A stretch of 51,350 nt of DNA, from contig NZ_BOMH01000011.1 in the NCBI RefSeq assembly GCF_016862095.1, positions 1-51,350 of the forward strand, read 5' to 3'. A model generated the notes under the pieces. The model saw only the letters and a program-made list of their open reading frames with translations. It did not search any database and was not told the origin of the DNA. Position numbers and translations under genes: made by a program. Positions 7,673 to 17,556 of the stretch are shown here, one piece after another. Each line of letters begins with the position of its first letter. Position 1 is the first letter of the stretch. This stretch comes from Actinoplanes cyaneus. GTDB lineage: Bacteria; Actinomycetota; Actinomycetes; Mycobacteriales; Micromonosporaceae.

Positions 7673-8866
7673 TCAGGCCGCGGCGGGCAGGGTGACCCGG
7701 GCGGTGGTGCCGCACATGTCGCTGGTCACCTCGAGTGAACCCAGGTGCGCGGCGATCGCGGCGCGAGCGATCGTCAGGCCCAGCCCGACGCCGGGGACGG
7801 CCTGTTCACGGGCGTACCGGCCGCGGTAGAAGCGGTCGAAGACGTACGGCAGCTCGTCCTCGGGAATTCCCATCCCACTGTCGATGATCTCGATCGTGGG
7901 CTGCGGAGTGCCGGTGACCCGGACGGTGATCGGCCGGTCGGCCGGGGTGAACAGCAGCGCGTTGCTCAGCAGCTGCTCGACGGCGTGCGCGAGCCGGGCC
8001 AGGTCGGCGCGGACCGGCAGCGGCGGCCCGGGCCGTACGTCGATCGGCTCGGCCCGCAGCGCGGCGAGCGCCCGGCAGGAGGTGAGCGCCGCGGCGACCA
8101 CGGTGTTCAGGTCGACCGGGCCGATCGGGGCGGGCAGCGGCGCGTCGTGCGGGCGGGTGCCGGCCAGGATGTGGTCGACCATCGCGACCAGGCGCCGCCC
8201 GTTGCGGTGGATCGGCTCGATCAGCCGGCGGTAGGGTTCCAGCTCCTCGTTCTCGGCGAGCAGCTCGAGGTATCCCTGGATGCTGGTCACGGGGGTGCGC
8301 AGCTCGTGCGTGATCGTGGCGACCAGATCCTCCTCGCGCTGCGCGGCGCGGGCCAGGTGATCGCCGAGCTCGGCCATCCGCAGCCGGCTGCGAATCGCGG
8401 CGAGGTGCTGCGCGGCCTGCCCGGCGAACGTGGTGAGCGCGTCGATCTGCCGGTCGGCGACCTCGCGCGGCTGGTCGTCGATCACGCACATCGCGCCGAG
8501 CACGTGACCGTCCTCGTCGACGACCGGGGCGCCGGCGTAGAACCGGATGTGGGGCGCGTCGATCACGTTGCGGTAGGCGGAGAAGCGCGGGTGCAGCGTG
8601 GCGTCCGGGACGACCAGCGGCTTGCGGGTGGGGACGAGCGTCGCGCAGAACGACACGTCGAGCGGCGTCTCCCGGTCGGCGAGACCGACGTTGCCGGCGA
8701 ACCACTGCCGGTCCCGCTCGACGAGGGAGACCGCGGCCATCGGGGTGTCGAACATGGTGGCCGCGAGCCGGGTCAGATCGTCGAGCACGGCCGGGCGCGG
8801 CTGGTCCAGCACCCGGTACGTCCGCAGCGCGGCCAGCCGAGCCTCGTCGTTGACCTCGTCGCTCAC
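7673..8866 (-). CDS. GAF-domain sensor histidine kinase
   Basis: This soluble kinase of about 397 residues starts at a GTG (8866), giving VSDEVNDEARLAALRTYRVL. The in-frame extension upstream would be translated from the 29-bp tandem repeats and is not credible. An N-terminal GAF domain (about 5-165) has the actinobacterial pattern AATMFDTPMAAVSLVERDRQWF and a cysteine in DVSFCATLV that often contacts the ligand or a redox centre. HisKA follows with HELRTPVTSIQGYLELL, then HATPase with EQLLSNALLFTP, IIDSGMGIPEDELPYVFDRF and GVGLGLTIA. Unlike its neighbour at 3577 it has a canonical H-box and no PAS domain. No partner response regulator is adjacent. A 192-residue protein of unknown function lies immediately downstream. 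Confidence 0.92.
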   Translation of the reverse strand: MSDEVNDEARLAALRTYRVLDQPRPAVLDDLTRLAATMFDTPMAAVSLVERDRQWFAGNVGLADRETPLDVSFCATLVPTRKPLVVPDATLHPRFSAYRNVIDAPHIRFYAGAPVVDEDGHVLGAMCVIDDQPREVADRQIDALTTFAGQAAQHLAAIRSRLRMAELGDHLARAAQREEDLVATITHELRTPVTSIQGYLELLAENEELEPYRRLIEPIHRNGRRLVAMVDHILAGTRPHDAPLPAPIGPVDLNTVVAAALTSCRALAALRAEPIDVRPGPPLPVRADLARLAHAVEQLLSNALLFTPADRPITVRVTGTPQPTIEIIDSGMGIPEDELPYVFDRFYRGRYAREQAVPGVGLGLTIARAAIAAHLGSLEVTSDMCGTTARVTLPAAA

Positions 8867-8931
8867 AGCCTGCCCATCGGCCCTGCCCCGCGATTGCTGA
8901 GGCCGCCCAGACGGTGTTTCGCCGGCCGGAC

Positions 8932-9032
8932 CGGCCACACTCCGGGCCACGCCGCAGCCCCGGTCGTACTCCGGACCACGCCGCAGCCCCGGCCACACTC
9001 CGGGCCACGCCGCAGCCCCGGTCGTACTCCGA
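8932..9032. repeat. 29-bp tandem repeat, about 3.5 units
   Basis: Units start at 8932, 8961, 8990 and 9019 (partial) and share GCCACGCCGCAGCCC-like cores. Units 1 and 3 are identical, as are most of units 2 and 4, giving a 58-bp higher-order period. The array lies between the lipoprotein gene and the downstream kinase start and has no spacers. Confidence 0.9.
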
Positions 9033-9039
9033 AACGCCG

Positions 9040-9549
9040 CTAGGTGAAGCGGAGCCGCATGGTGTCGGTGTGGCCGGACCAGGTGAGGGTGAGTTCCCAG
9101 CAGCCGGCCGCCGGGATGGTGACGCTGGACGGGCCGGCGCCGTTCGGCAGTTCCTGGTGAGCCGTCCGGCCGTCGGCGCGCACCGCGTCGATGACCAGGG
9201 GGCTGGCCGTCTCGACCGGCAGCCGGGACACCCAGAGGATCTTGGTGCCGTTCTCCGGGTCGGCCACCGGCGGGTACTGGAACGTGATCGCCATCAGGTC
9301 ACCGCGGTCGCCAAGCACGTGCGGGGTGCCGGAGCCGTCGTAGTTGAAACCGGCCAGCGCCCACTCCGGGAGCGCGTCCCGGCTGACGCCGGCGTCGCAG
9401 TCACCGGACCGGACGGGGGCCGCGGCCCGGGACGTGGCCGGCAGGGACGGGGAGGGCGCGGGCGCCGCACCGGGCCCGGGCCCGGGGGCGGTGCAGGCGC
9501 CCAGCGCCAGGATCACGCAGGCTGACGACGTACGCGCGAAATGCCTCAC
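9040..9549 (-). CDS. Putative lipoprotein of unknown function
   Basis: This exported protein of about 170 residues starts at GTG 9549, or at GTG 9555 two codons earlier. The frame continues upstream into the next gene's antisense, which I exclude. The N-terminus VRHFARTSSACVILALGACT is a lipoprotein signal with lipobox LGAC, so the mature protein would be anchored on the outer face of the membrane through that Cys. A Pro/Ala/Gly-rich linker follows, then a globular domain of about 125 residues (SGDCDAGVSRDALPEWALAG...AGCWELTLTWSGHTDTMRLRF). The conserved Cys-Trp-Glu near the end resembles small beta-sandwich domains of actinobacterial lipoproteins. Function is unknown. Confidence 0.72.
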   Translation of the reverse strand: MRHFARTSSACVILALGACTAPGPGPGAAPAPSPSLPATSRAAAPVRSGDCDAGVSRDALPEWALAGFNYDGSGTPHVLGDRGDLMAITFQYPPVADPENGTKILWVSRLPVETASPLVIDAVRADGRTAHQELPNGAGPSSVTIPAAGCWELTLTWSGHTDTMRLRFT

Positions 9550-9653
9550 CCCTCGCACTGTCGCAGCGACCGTGACCCGGTGGCCATCGCCGGCGTCGTG
9601 TAGCGCGCCATCTGACGGATCGCCGGAATCCGGGAACCGATCCCGCGGACGCG

Positions 9654-10637
9654 TCAGGCCTTGCGGGCTACGGCGTGCTTGCCGGAGGCCGTGACCGTGT
9701 ATGCGGCGGTGGCCTTGGTGAACGGGTTGATCGCGCTGATCCGGACGCCGCCCTTGATGTCGGCGACCACGAGGACGTTCACGCCGAGGTTCCGGTTCGC
9801 CGTGCTGACCTCGGCGCGTGTCCACTTGCGCAGGTTGGCGACCTTGACGGTCTTCTTCTTCGACTTGGTCTCGACGACCTTGGCGCTGCCGGTGGCGGCC
9901 CGCTTCACCTTGCCGGCCATGTCCAGGTAGGCGAGGGCCTTCATCAGCGTCGGCATACCGATCGACTTCGCCGTCGTCGGGAGGGTCACCGTCTGGGGGC
10001 CGTAGTTCCAGGTGAACGCCTCGTCGATCTGGGGCATGCCGGCCTTGGCGGCGGTCAGCACCCCGCCGGAGCCGGCCGTGAAGGTGATCGTCAGGAGCTC
10101 GTCGTCGGTGTACGAGTAGTCGACAGTCCCGTCGTCGTGGACGGTCTTGGTGCCGGCGTGCAGGGTGTCCTCGGCCACCAGCTCGGACGGGACCGGCAGG
10201 TTGTCCCTCGTCCAGGCGCCCAGGGTGAGCTTGGTGTCCGCCTGGAAGGCGTAGCGGGCGGCGGGCCGGCCGGCCATCGCGACGGCGGCCCGCTCGGTCT
10301 TGCCGTTGAAGTAGATCCACTGACCCTTGCCGGCCTGGGCGAACGCGCCGACCGCGCCGATGAGTCCGGTGGCGGTGAAGTAGCCGAGCCCGTGCGCGGG
10401 GTCGGCTGCGAACTTCGCGGTGCCCTTCTGCGTGGTGCCGTTCGCGGTGATGCTGAGTCGCAGGTCGCCGCCGAAGCCGGACAGCTCGGCCGGCGCGGTC
10501 GTGCCGGCCACGCCTTTGAGCGCGGCGGACATCTCCGCGGCGGTCAGCGGCGTGGTGGTGTCCTCGGCGAGCGCGGCGCCGGGTGCGGTGAGGATGCCGG
10601 CCGCGAGCGACGCGGTGGCGAGAAGAGCACGGAACAC
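9654..10637 (-). CDS. Secreted protein of unknown function, LppX/LprG-like size
   Basis: This 327-residue protein has a clear Sec signal peptide (MFRALLATASLAAGILTAPG, cleavage near ALA-ED at about residue 25) and no lipobox. The mature part is beta-rich: GGDLRLSITANGTTQKGTAK, GQWIYFNGKTERAAVAM, DGTVDYSYTDDELLTITF. A C-terminal Lys-rich segment of about 80 residues (KVVETKSKKKTVKVANLRKW) ends TVTASGKHAVARKA. The architecture recalls exported lipid-carrier-like beta-sheet proteins, but I cannot assign a family. The ATG at 10637 is followed at once by the signal peptide. It is divergent from the encapsulin operon; the 132-bp gap would carry both promoters. Confidence 0.75.
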   Translation of the reverse strand: MFRALLATASLAAGILTAPGAALAEDTTTPLTAAEMSAALKGVAGTTAPAELSGFGGDLRLSITANGTTQKGTAKFAADPAHGLGYFTATGLIGAVGAFAQAGKGQWIYFNGKTERAAVAMAGRPAARYAFQADTKLTLGAWTRDNLPVPSELVAEDTLHAGTKTVHDDGTVDYSYTDDELLTITFTAGSGGVLTAAKAGMPQIDEAFTWNYGPQTVTLPTTAKSIGMPTLMKALAYLDMAGKVKRAATGSAKVVETKSKKKTVKVANLRKWTRAEVSTANRNLGVNVLVVADIKGGVRISAINPFTKATAAYTVTASGKHAVARKA

Positions 10638-10769
10638 CGTAGGTGTCCTTTCTGTACGGGGCAGGAGCCGGTTCGAGCCTAGAAGCGCTGGTCAGAGCAC
10701 GTGTGCAGATTCGGTGAAACCCGACAAACTCCCCGGACGGTGCGATAGAACGACCAAGAGACAGCAGGA

Positions 10770-12206
10770 ATGAAAACCGACGAACGGGGTACGACGGTGG
10801 CTACTCCCACGCAGTCCGAGATCCGCGCGGAAGAGTTGGAGCAGCAGCGGCAGAGCCTCAGCACGGCGGCCGCGCGCAACCTCACGACGACCACCAAGAC
10901 GGCTCCGCAGATGCAGGAGATCACCTCCCGCTGGCTGCTGCGCAAGCTTCCGTGGGTCCAGGTCGCCGGCGGCGTGTACCGGGTGAACCGGCGGATGACC
11001 TACCGGATCGGTGACGGCCGGCTCAGCTTCACCAACGTCGGCGCCCAGGTCCGGGTCGTCCCGGCCGAGCTGCGGGAGCTCTCGGTGCTCAGCGAGTTCG
11101 ACGACGCCGAGGTCCTCGCCGCCATGGCGGACCGGTTCGAGCAGCACGAGTACGAGCCCGGCCAGGTGATCGTCGAGTTCGGCTCGGTCGCCGACCAGGT
11201 CTACCTGATCGCGCACGGCAAGGTCAGCAAGATCGGCGTGGGCGCATACGGCGACCCGGTCAACCTCGGCGTGGTCGCGGACGGCGAGGCGTTCGGGGAG
11301 CACGCGCTGACCGACGACGCCGGGATCTGGGACTACACCGCCAAGGCGATGACCGCGGTGACCCTGCTGACCCTGCCGCGCCGGGCCTTCACCGAGATCC
11401 TCGGGCACAGCGACCACCTGCGCGCCCACGTCGAGAAGTTCCGCGCCAAGAACCGCCGGCCGCAGAACAAGCACGGCGAGGCGGCGATCGCGGTCGCGGC
11501 GGGACACAAGGGCGAGCCGGAACTCGACGGCACGTACGTCGACTACGAGCTGACGCCCCGCGAGTACGAGCTCAGCGTCGCGCAGACCATCCTGCGCGTG
11601 CACACCCGGGTCGCCGACCTCTACAACGAGCCGATGAACCAGGTGGAGCAGCAGCTCCGGCTGACCGTCGAGGCGCTGCGCGAGCGCCAGGAGTACGAAA
11701 TGATCAACAACCGCGAGTTCGGCCTGCTGCACAACGCCGACCTGCGGCAGCGCATCCACACCCGGGGCGGCCCGCCGACCCCCGACGACCTGGACGAGCT
11801 GCTCAGCATGCGGCGCGCCACGAAGATGTTCGTGGCCCACCCGCAGGCGATCGCGGCGTTCGGCAGGGAGTGCACCAAGCGCGGCATCTACCCGCCGATG
11901 GTGGAGCGGGACGGCGGCACCTTCCTGTCCTGGCGCGGCGTGCCGATCCTGCCGTGCGGCAAGATCCCGGTGACCGAGACGCACACGACGTCGATCCTGG
12001 CGATGCGTACCGGGGAGGCGGACCAGGGTGTGGTCGGGCTGCACCAGACCGGGATCCCCGACGAGTACCAGCCGAGCCTCTCGGTGCGCTTCATGGGGAT
12101 CAACGAGCAGGCGATCATGTCCTACCTGGTCAGCGCGTACTACTCGGCGGCGGTACTGGTGCCGGACGCGCTGGGCATCCTGGACCACGTCGAGCTGTCG
12201 CACTGA
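10770..12206 (+). CDS. Family 2B encapsulin nanocompartment shell protein with cNMP-binding domain
   Basis: This 478-residue HK97-fold shell protein is of encapsulin family 2B. An N-terminal arm (about 1-80, with [20 protein letters not shown] and [13 protein letters not shown]) precedes an inserted cyclic-nucleotide-binding domain (about 100-215: [46 protein letters not shown] at 175-180). The shell part follows ([20 protein letters not shown] through [20 protein letters not shown] to the C-terminus). The phosphate-binding cassette keeps FGE but has Ile-Trp-Asp where cAMP/cGMP binders have an Arg. The protein should self-assemble into an icosahedral cage holding the terpene cyclase encoded 2 bp downstream. 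The start is ATG 10770 after CAGCAGGA; a GTG ten codons on is an alternative. Confidence 0.93.
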   Translation: MKTDERGTTVATPTQSEIRAEELEQQRQSLSTAAARNLTTTTKTAPQMQEITSRWLLRKLPWVQVAGGVYRVNRRMTYRIGDGRLSFTNVGAQVRVVPAELRELSVLSEFDDAEVLAAMADRFEQHEYEPGQVIVEFGSVADQVYLIAHGKVSKIGVGAYGDPVNLGVVADGEAFGEHALTDDAGIWDYTAKAMTAVTLLTLPRRAFTEILGHSDHLRAHVEKFRAKNRRPQNKHGEAAIAVAAGHKGEPELDGTYVDYELTPREYELSVAQTILRVHTRVADLYNEPMNQVEQQLRLTVEALRERQEYEMINNREFGLLHNADLRQRIHTRGGPPTPDDLDELLSMRRATKMFVAHPQAIAAFGRECTKRGIYPPMVERDGGTFLSWRGVPILPCGKIPVTETHTTSILAMRTGEADQGVVGLHQTGIPDEYQPSLSVRFMGINEQAIMSYLVSAYYSAAVLVPDALGILDHVELSH

Positions 12207-12208
12207 TC

Positions 12209-13396
12209 ATGATCGGCACCCGGCTGGCGCCCGAGCCGTCGTTGCACGATCTCGGACGCGCGATCCTGTCCGATTTCGACCACGCGCCACCTGCCGATCT
12301 CGGTGCGGTGCTCGCGGCCGCGCCCAGGAGTGGCGTGACCGGAAGTGGTCGCGCTCCTCACGACGTACGCCAGCAATTCGATCTTGATCTGAAGGGTCTC
12401 GGCACGTCTGCCGCCCGGGCTTTCCGGCAGCGGTCGCAGCCTCGGCTCTTCTGCCCGGGGCCGCTGCGGGACGACCGCGCGCTGGGTGAGCGGGTCAACG
12501 AGGAGATGCTGCGGTGGGCCGCGGAGACCGGGATCTACCCCGGACGGCTGGACAAGCTGCGCGAGGCCGATTTCGGTCGCTACATGATGCTCGCCCATCC
12601 GGCCACGAGCGACCCGGACCGGCTCCTCGCCGCGACGAAATGCCTGGTGGCGGAGTGGGCTGCGGACGACTACTACGTGGACGAGGTGTCGCTGGGCGCC
12701 GACCCGATGGTGGTCGGCTCGCGGCTGGCCAACCTCTACGCGGTGGTCGACCCGCCGTCGCTGCCGGGCGGATACGCGAGCCAGAAGGACGCGTATCACC
12801 GGCTCCAGCCGATCTCGACGGCGTTCCGCACCGCGATGGAGCACCTGGCCCGGTACGCCAGCGTCACCCAGCTGGCCCGCTTCCGGCACCAGCTGGCCAT
12901 CCTGTTCCTGGCCTGGACCCAGGAGGCCGACTGGCACGTGAACCGGCGCACGCCGCCGGTCTGGGAGTACCTGGTGCAGCGGCACCTCAACAGCTACCTG
13001 CCGCCGATGATCCTGATGGACGTGCTGGGCGGCTACGAACTGCCGCCCGGCGAGTTCTTCCACCCGGAGGTCCGTGCGGCGTTCACGACGGCGGGCAACG
13101 CCGCCGTGCTGATCAACGACCTCTACTCGCAGAAGAACGAGTCCGAGACCGATCACAATCTGCCGAGTGTGCTCGCCGCCGAGGAGCGTCTCACCCACCG
13201 GGAGGCGGTGTTCCGCACGGTGGAGATCCACAACGAGCTGATGGAGACGTTCGTGAGCCGGGCCGCGCGCCTGAGTGCGACCGGGTCGCCCGCTCTGCGG
13301 CGGTTCTTCGCCGACACGTGGGCGTACCTGGGCGGCAGCCGGGAGTGGCACGCGACCAGCGGCCGTTATCACGATTCCAAGGAGGGCAAGCCATGA
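12209..13396 (+). CDS. Terpene cyclase, 2-methylisoborneol synthase type; encapsulin cargo
   Basis: This 395-residue class I terpene cyclase would convert 2-methyl-geranyl diphosphate to 2-methylisoborneol. Metal-binding motifs are the acid-rich DDYYVDE (153-159) and the NSE triad N303-D304-x2-S307-x3-E311 (NDLYSQKNE). The first 65 or so residues (Ala/Pro/Gly-rich, with EPSLHDLGRAILSDFD) are not part of the cyclase fold and match the disordered cargo-loading region of family 2 encapsulin cargo. The ATG at 12209 lies 2 bp after the shell stop, so translation is coupled. The stop overlaps the methyltransferase start (ATGA). Synteny with shell and C-methyltransferase makes the assignment strong; a related methylated monoterpene product cannot be excluded. 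Confidence 0.93.
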   Translation: MIGTRLAPEPSLHDLGRAILSDFDHAPPADLGAVLAAAPRSGVTGSGRAPHDVRQQFDLDLKGLGTSAARAFRQRSQPRLFCPGPLRDDRALGERVNEEMLRWAAETGIYPGRLDKLREADFGRYMMLAHPATSDPDRLLAATKCLVAEWAADDYYVDEVSLGADPMVVGSRLANLYAVVDPPSLPGGYASQKDAYHRLQPISTAFRTAMEHLARYASVTQLARFRHQLAILFLAWTQEADWHVNRRTPPVWEYLVQRHLNSYLPPMILMDVLGGYELPPGEFFHPEVRAAFTTAGNAAVLINDLYSQKNESETDHNLPSVLAAEERLTHREAVFRTVEIHNELMETFVSRAARLSATGSPALRRFFADTWAYLGGSREWHATSGRYHDSKEGKP

Positions 13397-14247
13397 CGAC
13401 CACCGCGGTCTCCCCGTTGCGCACCGACTTCGAGCGCTCGGTGGCGAACTACTGGAACACCAACCGGGCCGACCCGGTCAACCTGCGGCTCGGCGAGGTC
13501 GACGGGCTCTACCACCACCACTACGGCGTCGGCGAGCCCGACCGGTCCGTGCTGGAGGGGCCGCCCGAGACCCGGGAGCAGCGCATCATCGCCGAGCTGC
13601 ACCGGCTGGAGAACGCGCAGGCCGACCTGCTGCTCGACCATCTCGGGCCGATCACGCCGGCCGACGCGCTGCTGGACGGCGGATCCGGGCGCGGCGGCAC
13701 CAGCATCATGGCGAACGCGCGGTTCGGCTGCCGGGTCGACGGCGTGTCGATCTCGGAGTACCAGGTGGGGTTCGCCAACGAGCAGGCCGCGCTGCGCGGT
13801 GTTGCCGACCGGGTGCAGTTCCACTTCCGCAACATGCTCGACGCCGGCATCGCCTCCGGCAGCCGGCAGGCGATCTGGACCAACGAGACGACGATGTACG
13901 TCGACCTGTTCGACCTCTACGCGGAATTCGCCCGCATGCTGCGCTTCGGCGGCCGGTACGTCTGCGTCACCGGTTGCGCGAACGACGTGACCGGGCGGCG
14001 CTCCAAGTCGGTCAGCAGGATCAACGAGCACTACACCTGCGACATCCACCCGCGCAGCGACTACTTCAAAGCGCTCGCGGCGCACGATCTCGTCCCGATC
14101 ACCGTGGTCGACCTGACCGCGGCGACCATCCCGTACTGGGAACTGCGCGCCCGCTCGGAGGTCGCCACCGGGATCGAGCAGGCTTTCCTCACGGCGTACC
14201 GGGAGGGCAGTTTCCACTACCTCCTGATCGCCGCCGACCGGGTCTGA
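13393..14247 (+). CDS. Geranyl diphosphate 2-C-methyltransferase
   Basis: This 284-residue SAM-dependent methyltransferase of the sterol/cyclopropane-type fold would methylate C2 of geranyl diphosphate to give the substrate of the cyclase encoded just upstream. Visible are the N-terminal family segment SVANYWNTNRADPVNLRLGE with YHHHYGVGEPD, the SAM-binding loop LLDGGSGRGGTSIMANARFG (about 97-116), motif II VDGVSISEYQVGFAN, NETTMYVDLFDLYAEFARML and the C-terminal FHYLLIAADRV. It overlaps the cyclase stop by 4 bp. The product diphosphate must reach the encapsulated cyclase, presumably through shell pores. A strong palindromic hairpin follows the stop. Confidence 0.93.
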   Translation: MTTTAVSPLRTDFERSVANYWNTNRADPVNLRLGEVDGLYHHHYGVGEPDRSVLEGPPETREQRIIAELHRLENAQADLLLDHLGPITPADALLDGGSGRGGTSIMANARFGCRVDGVSISEYQVGFANEQAALRGVADRVQFHFRNMLDAGIASGSRQAIWTNETTMYVDLFDLYAEFARMLRFGGRYVCVTGCANDVTGRRSKSVSRINEHYTCDIHPRSDYFKALAAHDLVPITVVDLTAATIPYWELRARSEVATGIEQAFLTAYREGSFHYLLIAADRV

Positions 14248-14265
14248 CCAGCCCGGCCGGAATTG

Positions 14266-14304
14266 CCGCCGCCGGGGGCCGGCCGGCCCCCGGCGGCGGT
14301 TTCC
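14266..14304 (+). terminator. Hairpin terminator of the encapsulin/2-MIB operon
   Basis: A perfect 34-nt inverted repeat (17 nt each side, 14266-14282 and 14283-14299, starting CCGCCGCCGGGGGCC) is followed by TTTCCTGTT. It starts 18 bp after the methyltransferase stop and ends about 30 bp before the next start codon, so it should separate the operon from the GH15 gene. Confidence 0.75.
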
Positions 14305-14332
14305 TGTTCCGCTGCCCGGGTACAGGTCTCGC

Positions 14333-16132
<1,800 letters not shown>

Positions 16133-16332
16133 ACGCTCAGCGCTTCTCGCACGCCCCGCCGCCGTTGTCCCGGGCGGCTTCCCCGGGCACCCGCTCACCG
16201 CCCTGTCCACCTCACTTCCGCGCGGCTGTCAGTCATGAAATGACGGTCATGAAGTCGTCAGAAGCATGAATTCGTCAAGATGGCACGAAATCCATGCTCA
16301 GTAAGCGCCATCAGCGTCAGTAGGCTGATGCT
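16133..16332 (+). promoter_or_regulatory. A/T-richer promoter region of the ATPase-RloB module
   Basis: From about 16220 to 16332 the DNA is markedly richer in A/T than its surroundings and carries reiterated CATGAA and GTCA words (16235-16285: TCATGAA, GTCATGAAGTCGTCA, GCATGAATTCGTCA). This is likely the promoter and control region of the operon starting at 16333. No specific operator can be assigned. Confidence 0.4.
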
Positions 16333-17556
16333 GTGCTGATTCGTTTCGAGGCGTCCAACTTCCGGTCCATCGCGGAGTCGGTCGAGTTGTCGATGGTGGC
16401 GGTCGACCGTGATCGCGACGCGGCGCGTGATCAGCCGATGCTGGGCGAGAGCCTGCTGACCCGAGCGGCGATCTACGGCCCCAACGCCTCGGGCAAGTCG
16501 AACGTCCTCTCCGCGTTGAACTGGTTGAGCGACGCGGTGCAGGAGTCGCTCCGGGCCTGGGATCTGCTCATCCCCGTGGAGCCGTTCGTCTTCGCCGCGG
16601 AGCCGCCGGCGAGCGAGTTCGTCTTCGAGGCCGTGGTCGACGGCGTCCGGTTCGAGTATTTCTTGGAGGTCGACGCCGACCGCATCCATTACGAGGCTCT
16701 GTTCCACTACCCCGAGAAGAAGCGGCGACGGGTCTTCGAGCGGGAAGGCGACGACCTCAAGCTGCAGCGTGGCCTCGGCGCACTGTCCGGGACACGGGAG
16801 TTGCTGACCCGCCGGACCGTTGCGCTCTCCGCCGCGCGCCGGTTCGGTGAGCCGTTGGTGACCCGGTTCGCTGACGAGATCACACAGATCCAGGCGTTCG
16901 GGATGTCCTTCGGCGAACCGCTGACGATTCGGCCGGATCTCCTGCGCAATCAGGGGCCGTTCCTCGACTCCCAGCCGCCGGAAGAGCGGCAGAAGGCACT
17001 GACCATGTTGCGGATGGCAGATCTCGGCATCGACGACGTCGAGATCTCCGACTCGGCGCGGAAGGTCCCCGGCCACTCCTCCTTTCTCGACCGCCGGGTC
17101 CGTCTGCTTCACAAGACAGCGAGCGGCGTCGTCCCGTTCGATCTCGTGGCCGAGTCGCAGGGGACGCGAACGTGGCTGGAACTCATCGAACCGGTTCTCG
17201 AAGCCCTGTCACGTGGATCGCTCCTGCTCCTCGACGAGTTGGACGCGAGCCTGCACCCGACGCTCTCGTCGGAGTTGTTGCGGATCTTCGCCAGCCGATC
17301 ACTCAATCCGAAGGGCGCACAGCTCATCTTCACGTCACACGACACGAGTCTGCTGAATCATCTGAACCGCGATGAGGTCTGGCTCACCGAGAAACGGCCG
17401 GACGGCTCGACCCGGCTCGGCGCGCTGGCCGAGTTCGCCGGCGAACGGGTGCGCAAGTCGCAGAATCTGGAGTCCGCGTACCTGCACGGGCGATTCGGTG
17501 CCCTTCCACACGTCGATCAGGCGGCTTTCCTGCGGGCGCTCGGGCTGATCGGGTGA
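16333..17556 (+). CDS. AAA ATPase of an RloA/AbiLi-like defence pair
   Basis: This 407-residue SMC/ABC-like ATPase belongs to the AAA_15/AAA_21 group found in abortive-infection systems. Walker A is GPNASGKS (49-56), after the typical LIRFEASNFRSIAESVELSM opening. The signature-like ESQGTRTWLELI precedes Walker B LLLLDELDASLHP (297-309), and FTSHDTSLL gives the H-loop. It starts with GTG at 16333 and ends in a 4-bp overlap with the RloB gene, so the two are translationally coupled. Base and codon use is less GC-skewed than in neighbours (many TTG and GAT codons), suggesting horizontal acquisition. In AbiL/RloAB-type and PARIS-like systems, such ATPases sense phage proteins or DNA and release a toxic nuclease partner. 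That role is inferred here. Confidence 0.88.
   Translation: MLIRFEASNFRSIAESVELSMVAVDRDRDAARDQPMLGESLLTRAAIYGPNASGKSNVLSALNWLSDAVQESLRAWDLLIPVEPFVFAAEPPASEFVFEAVVDGVRFEYFLEVDADRIHYEALFHYPEKKRRRVFEREGDDLKLQRGLGALSGTRELLTRRTVALSAARRFGEPLVTRFADEITQIQAFGMSFGEPLTIRPDLLRNQGPFLDSQPPEERQKALTMLRMADLGIDDVEISDSARKVPGHSSFLDRRVRLLHKTASGVVPFDLVAESQGTRTWLELIEPVLEALSRGSLLLLDELDASLHPTLSSELLRIFASRSLNPKGAQLIFTSHDTSLLNHLNRDEVWLTEKRPDGSTRLGALAEFAGERVRKSQNLESAYLHGRFGALPHVDQAAFLRALGLIG

Noticed and set aside
8867..8998. N-terminal extension of the GAF kinase by 44 codons
   Set aside because: It would be encoded by the tandem repeats and lacks any domain; GTG 8866 gives the family's usual start.
8932..9032. CRISPR array, suggested by 29-bp repeats
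   Set aside because: The units are contiguous with no spacers, and no cas genes are near. The same applies to 6951-7037 and 19396-19490.
10638..10769. tRNA-like GGTTCGAGCC near 10670
   Set aside because: No cloverleaf can be drawn around it: acceptor and anticodon stems are missing.
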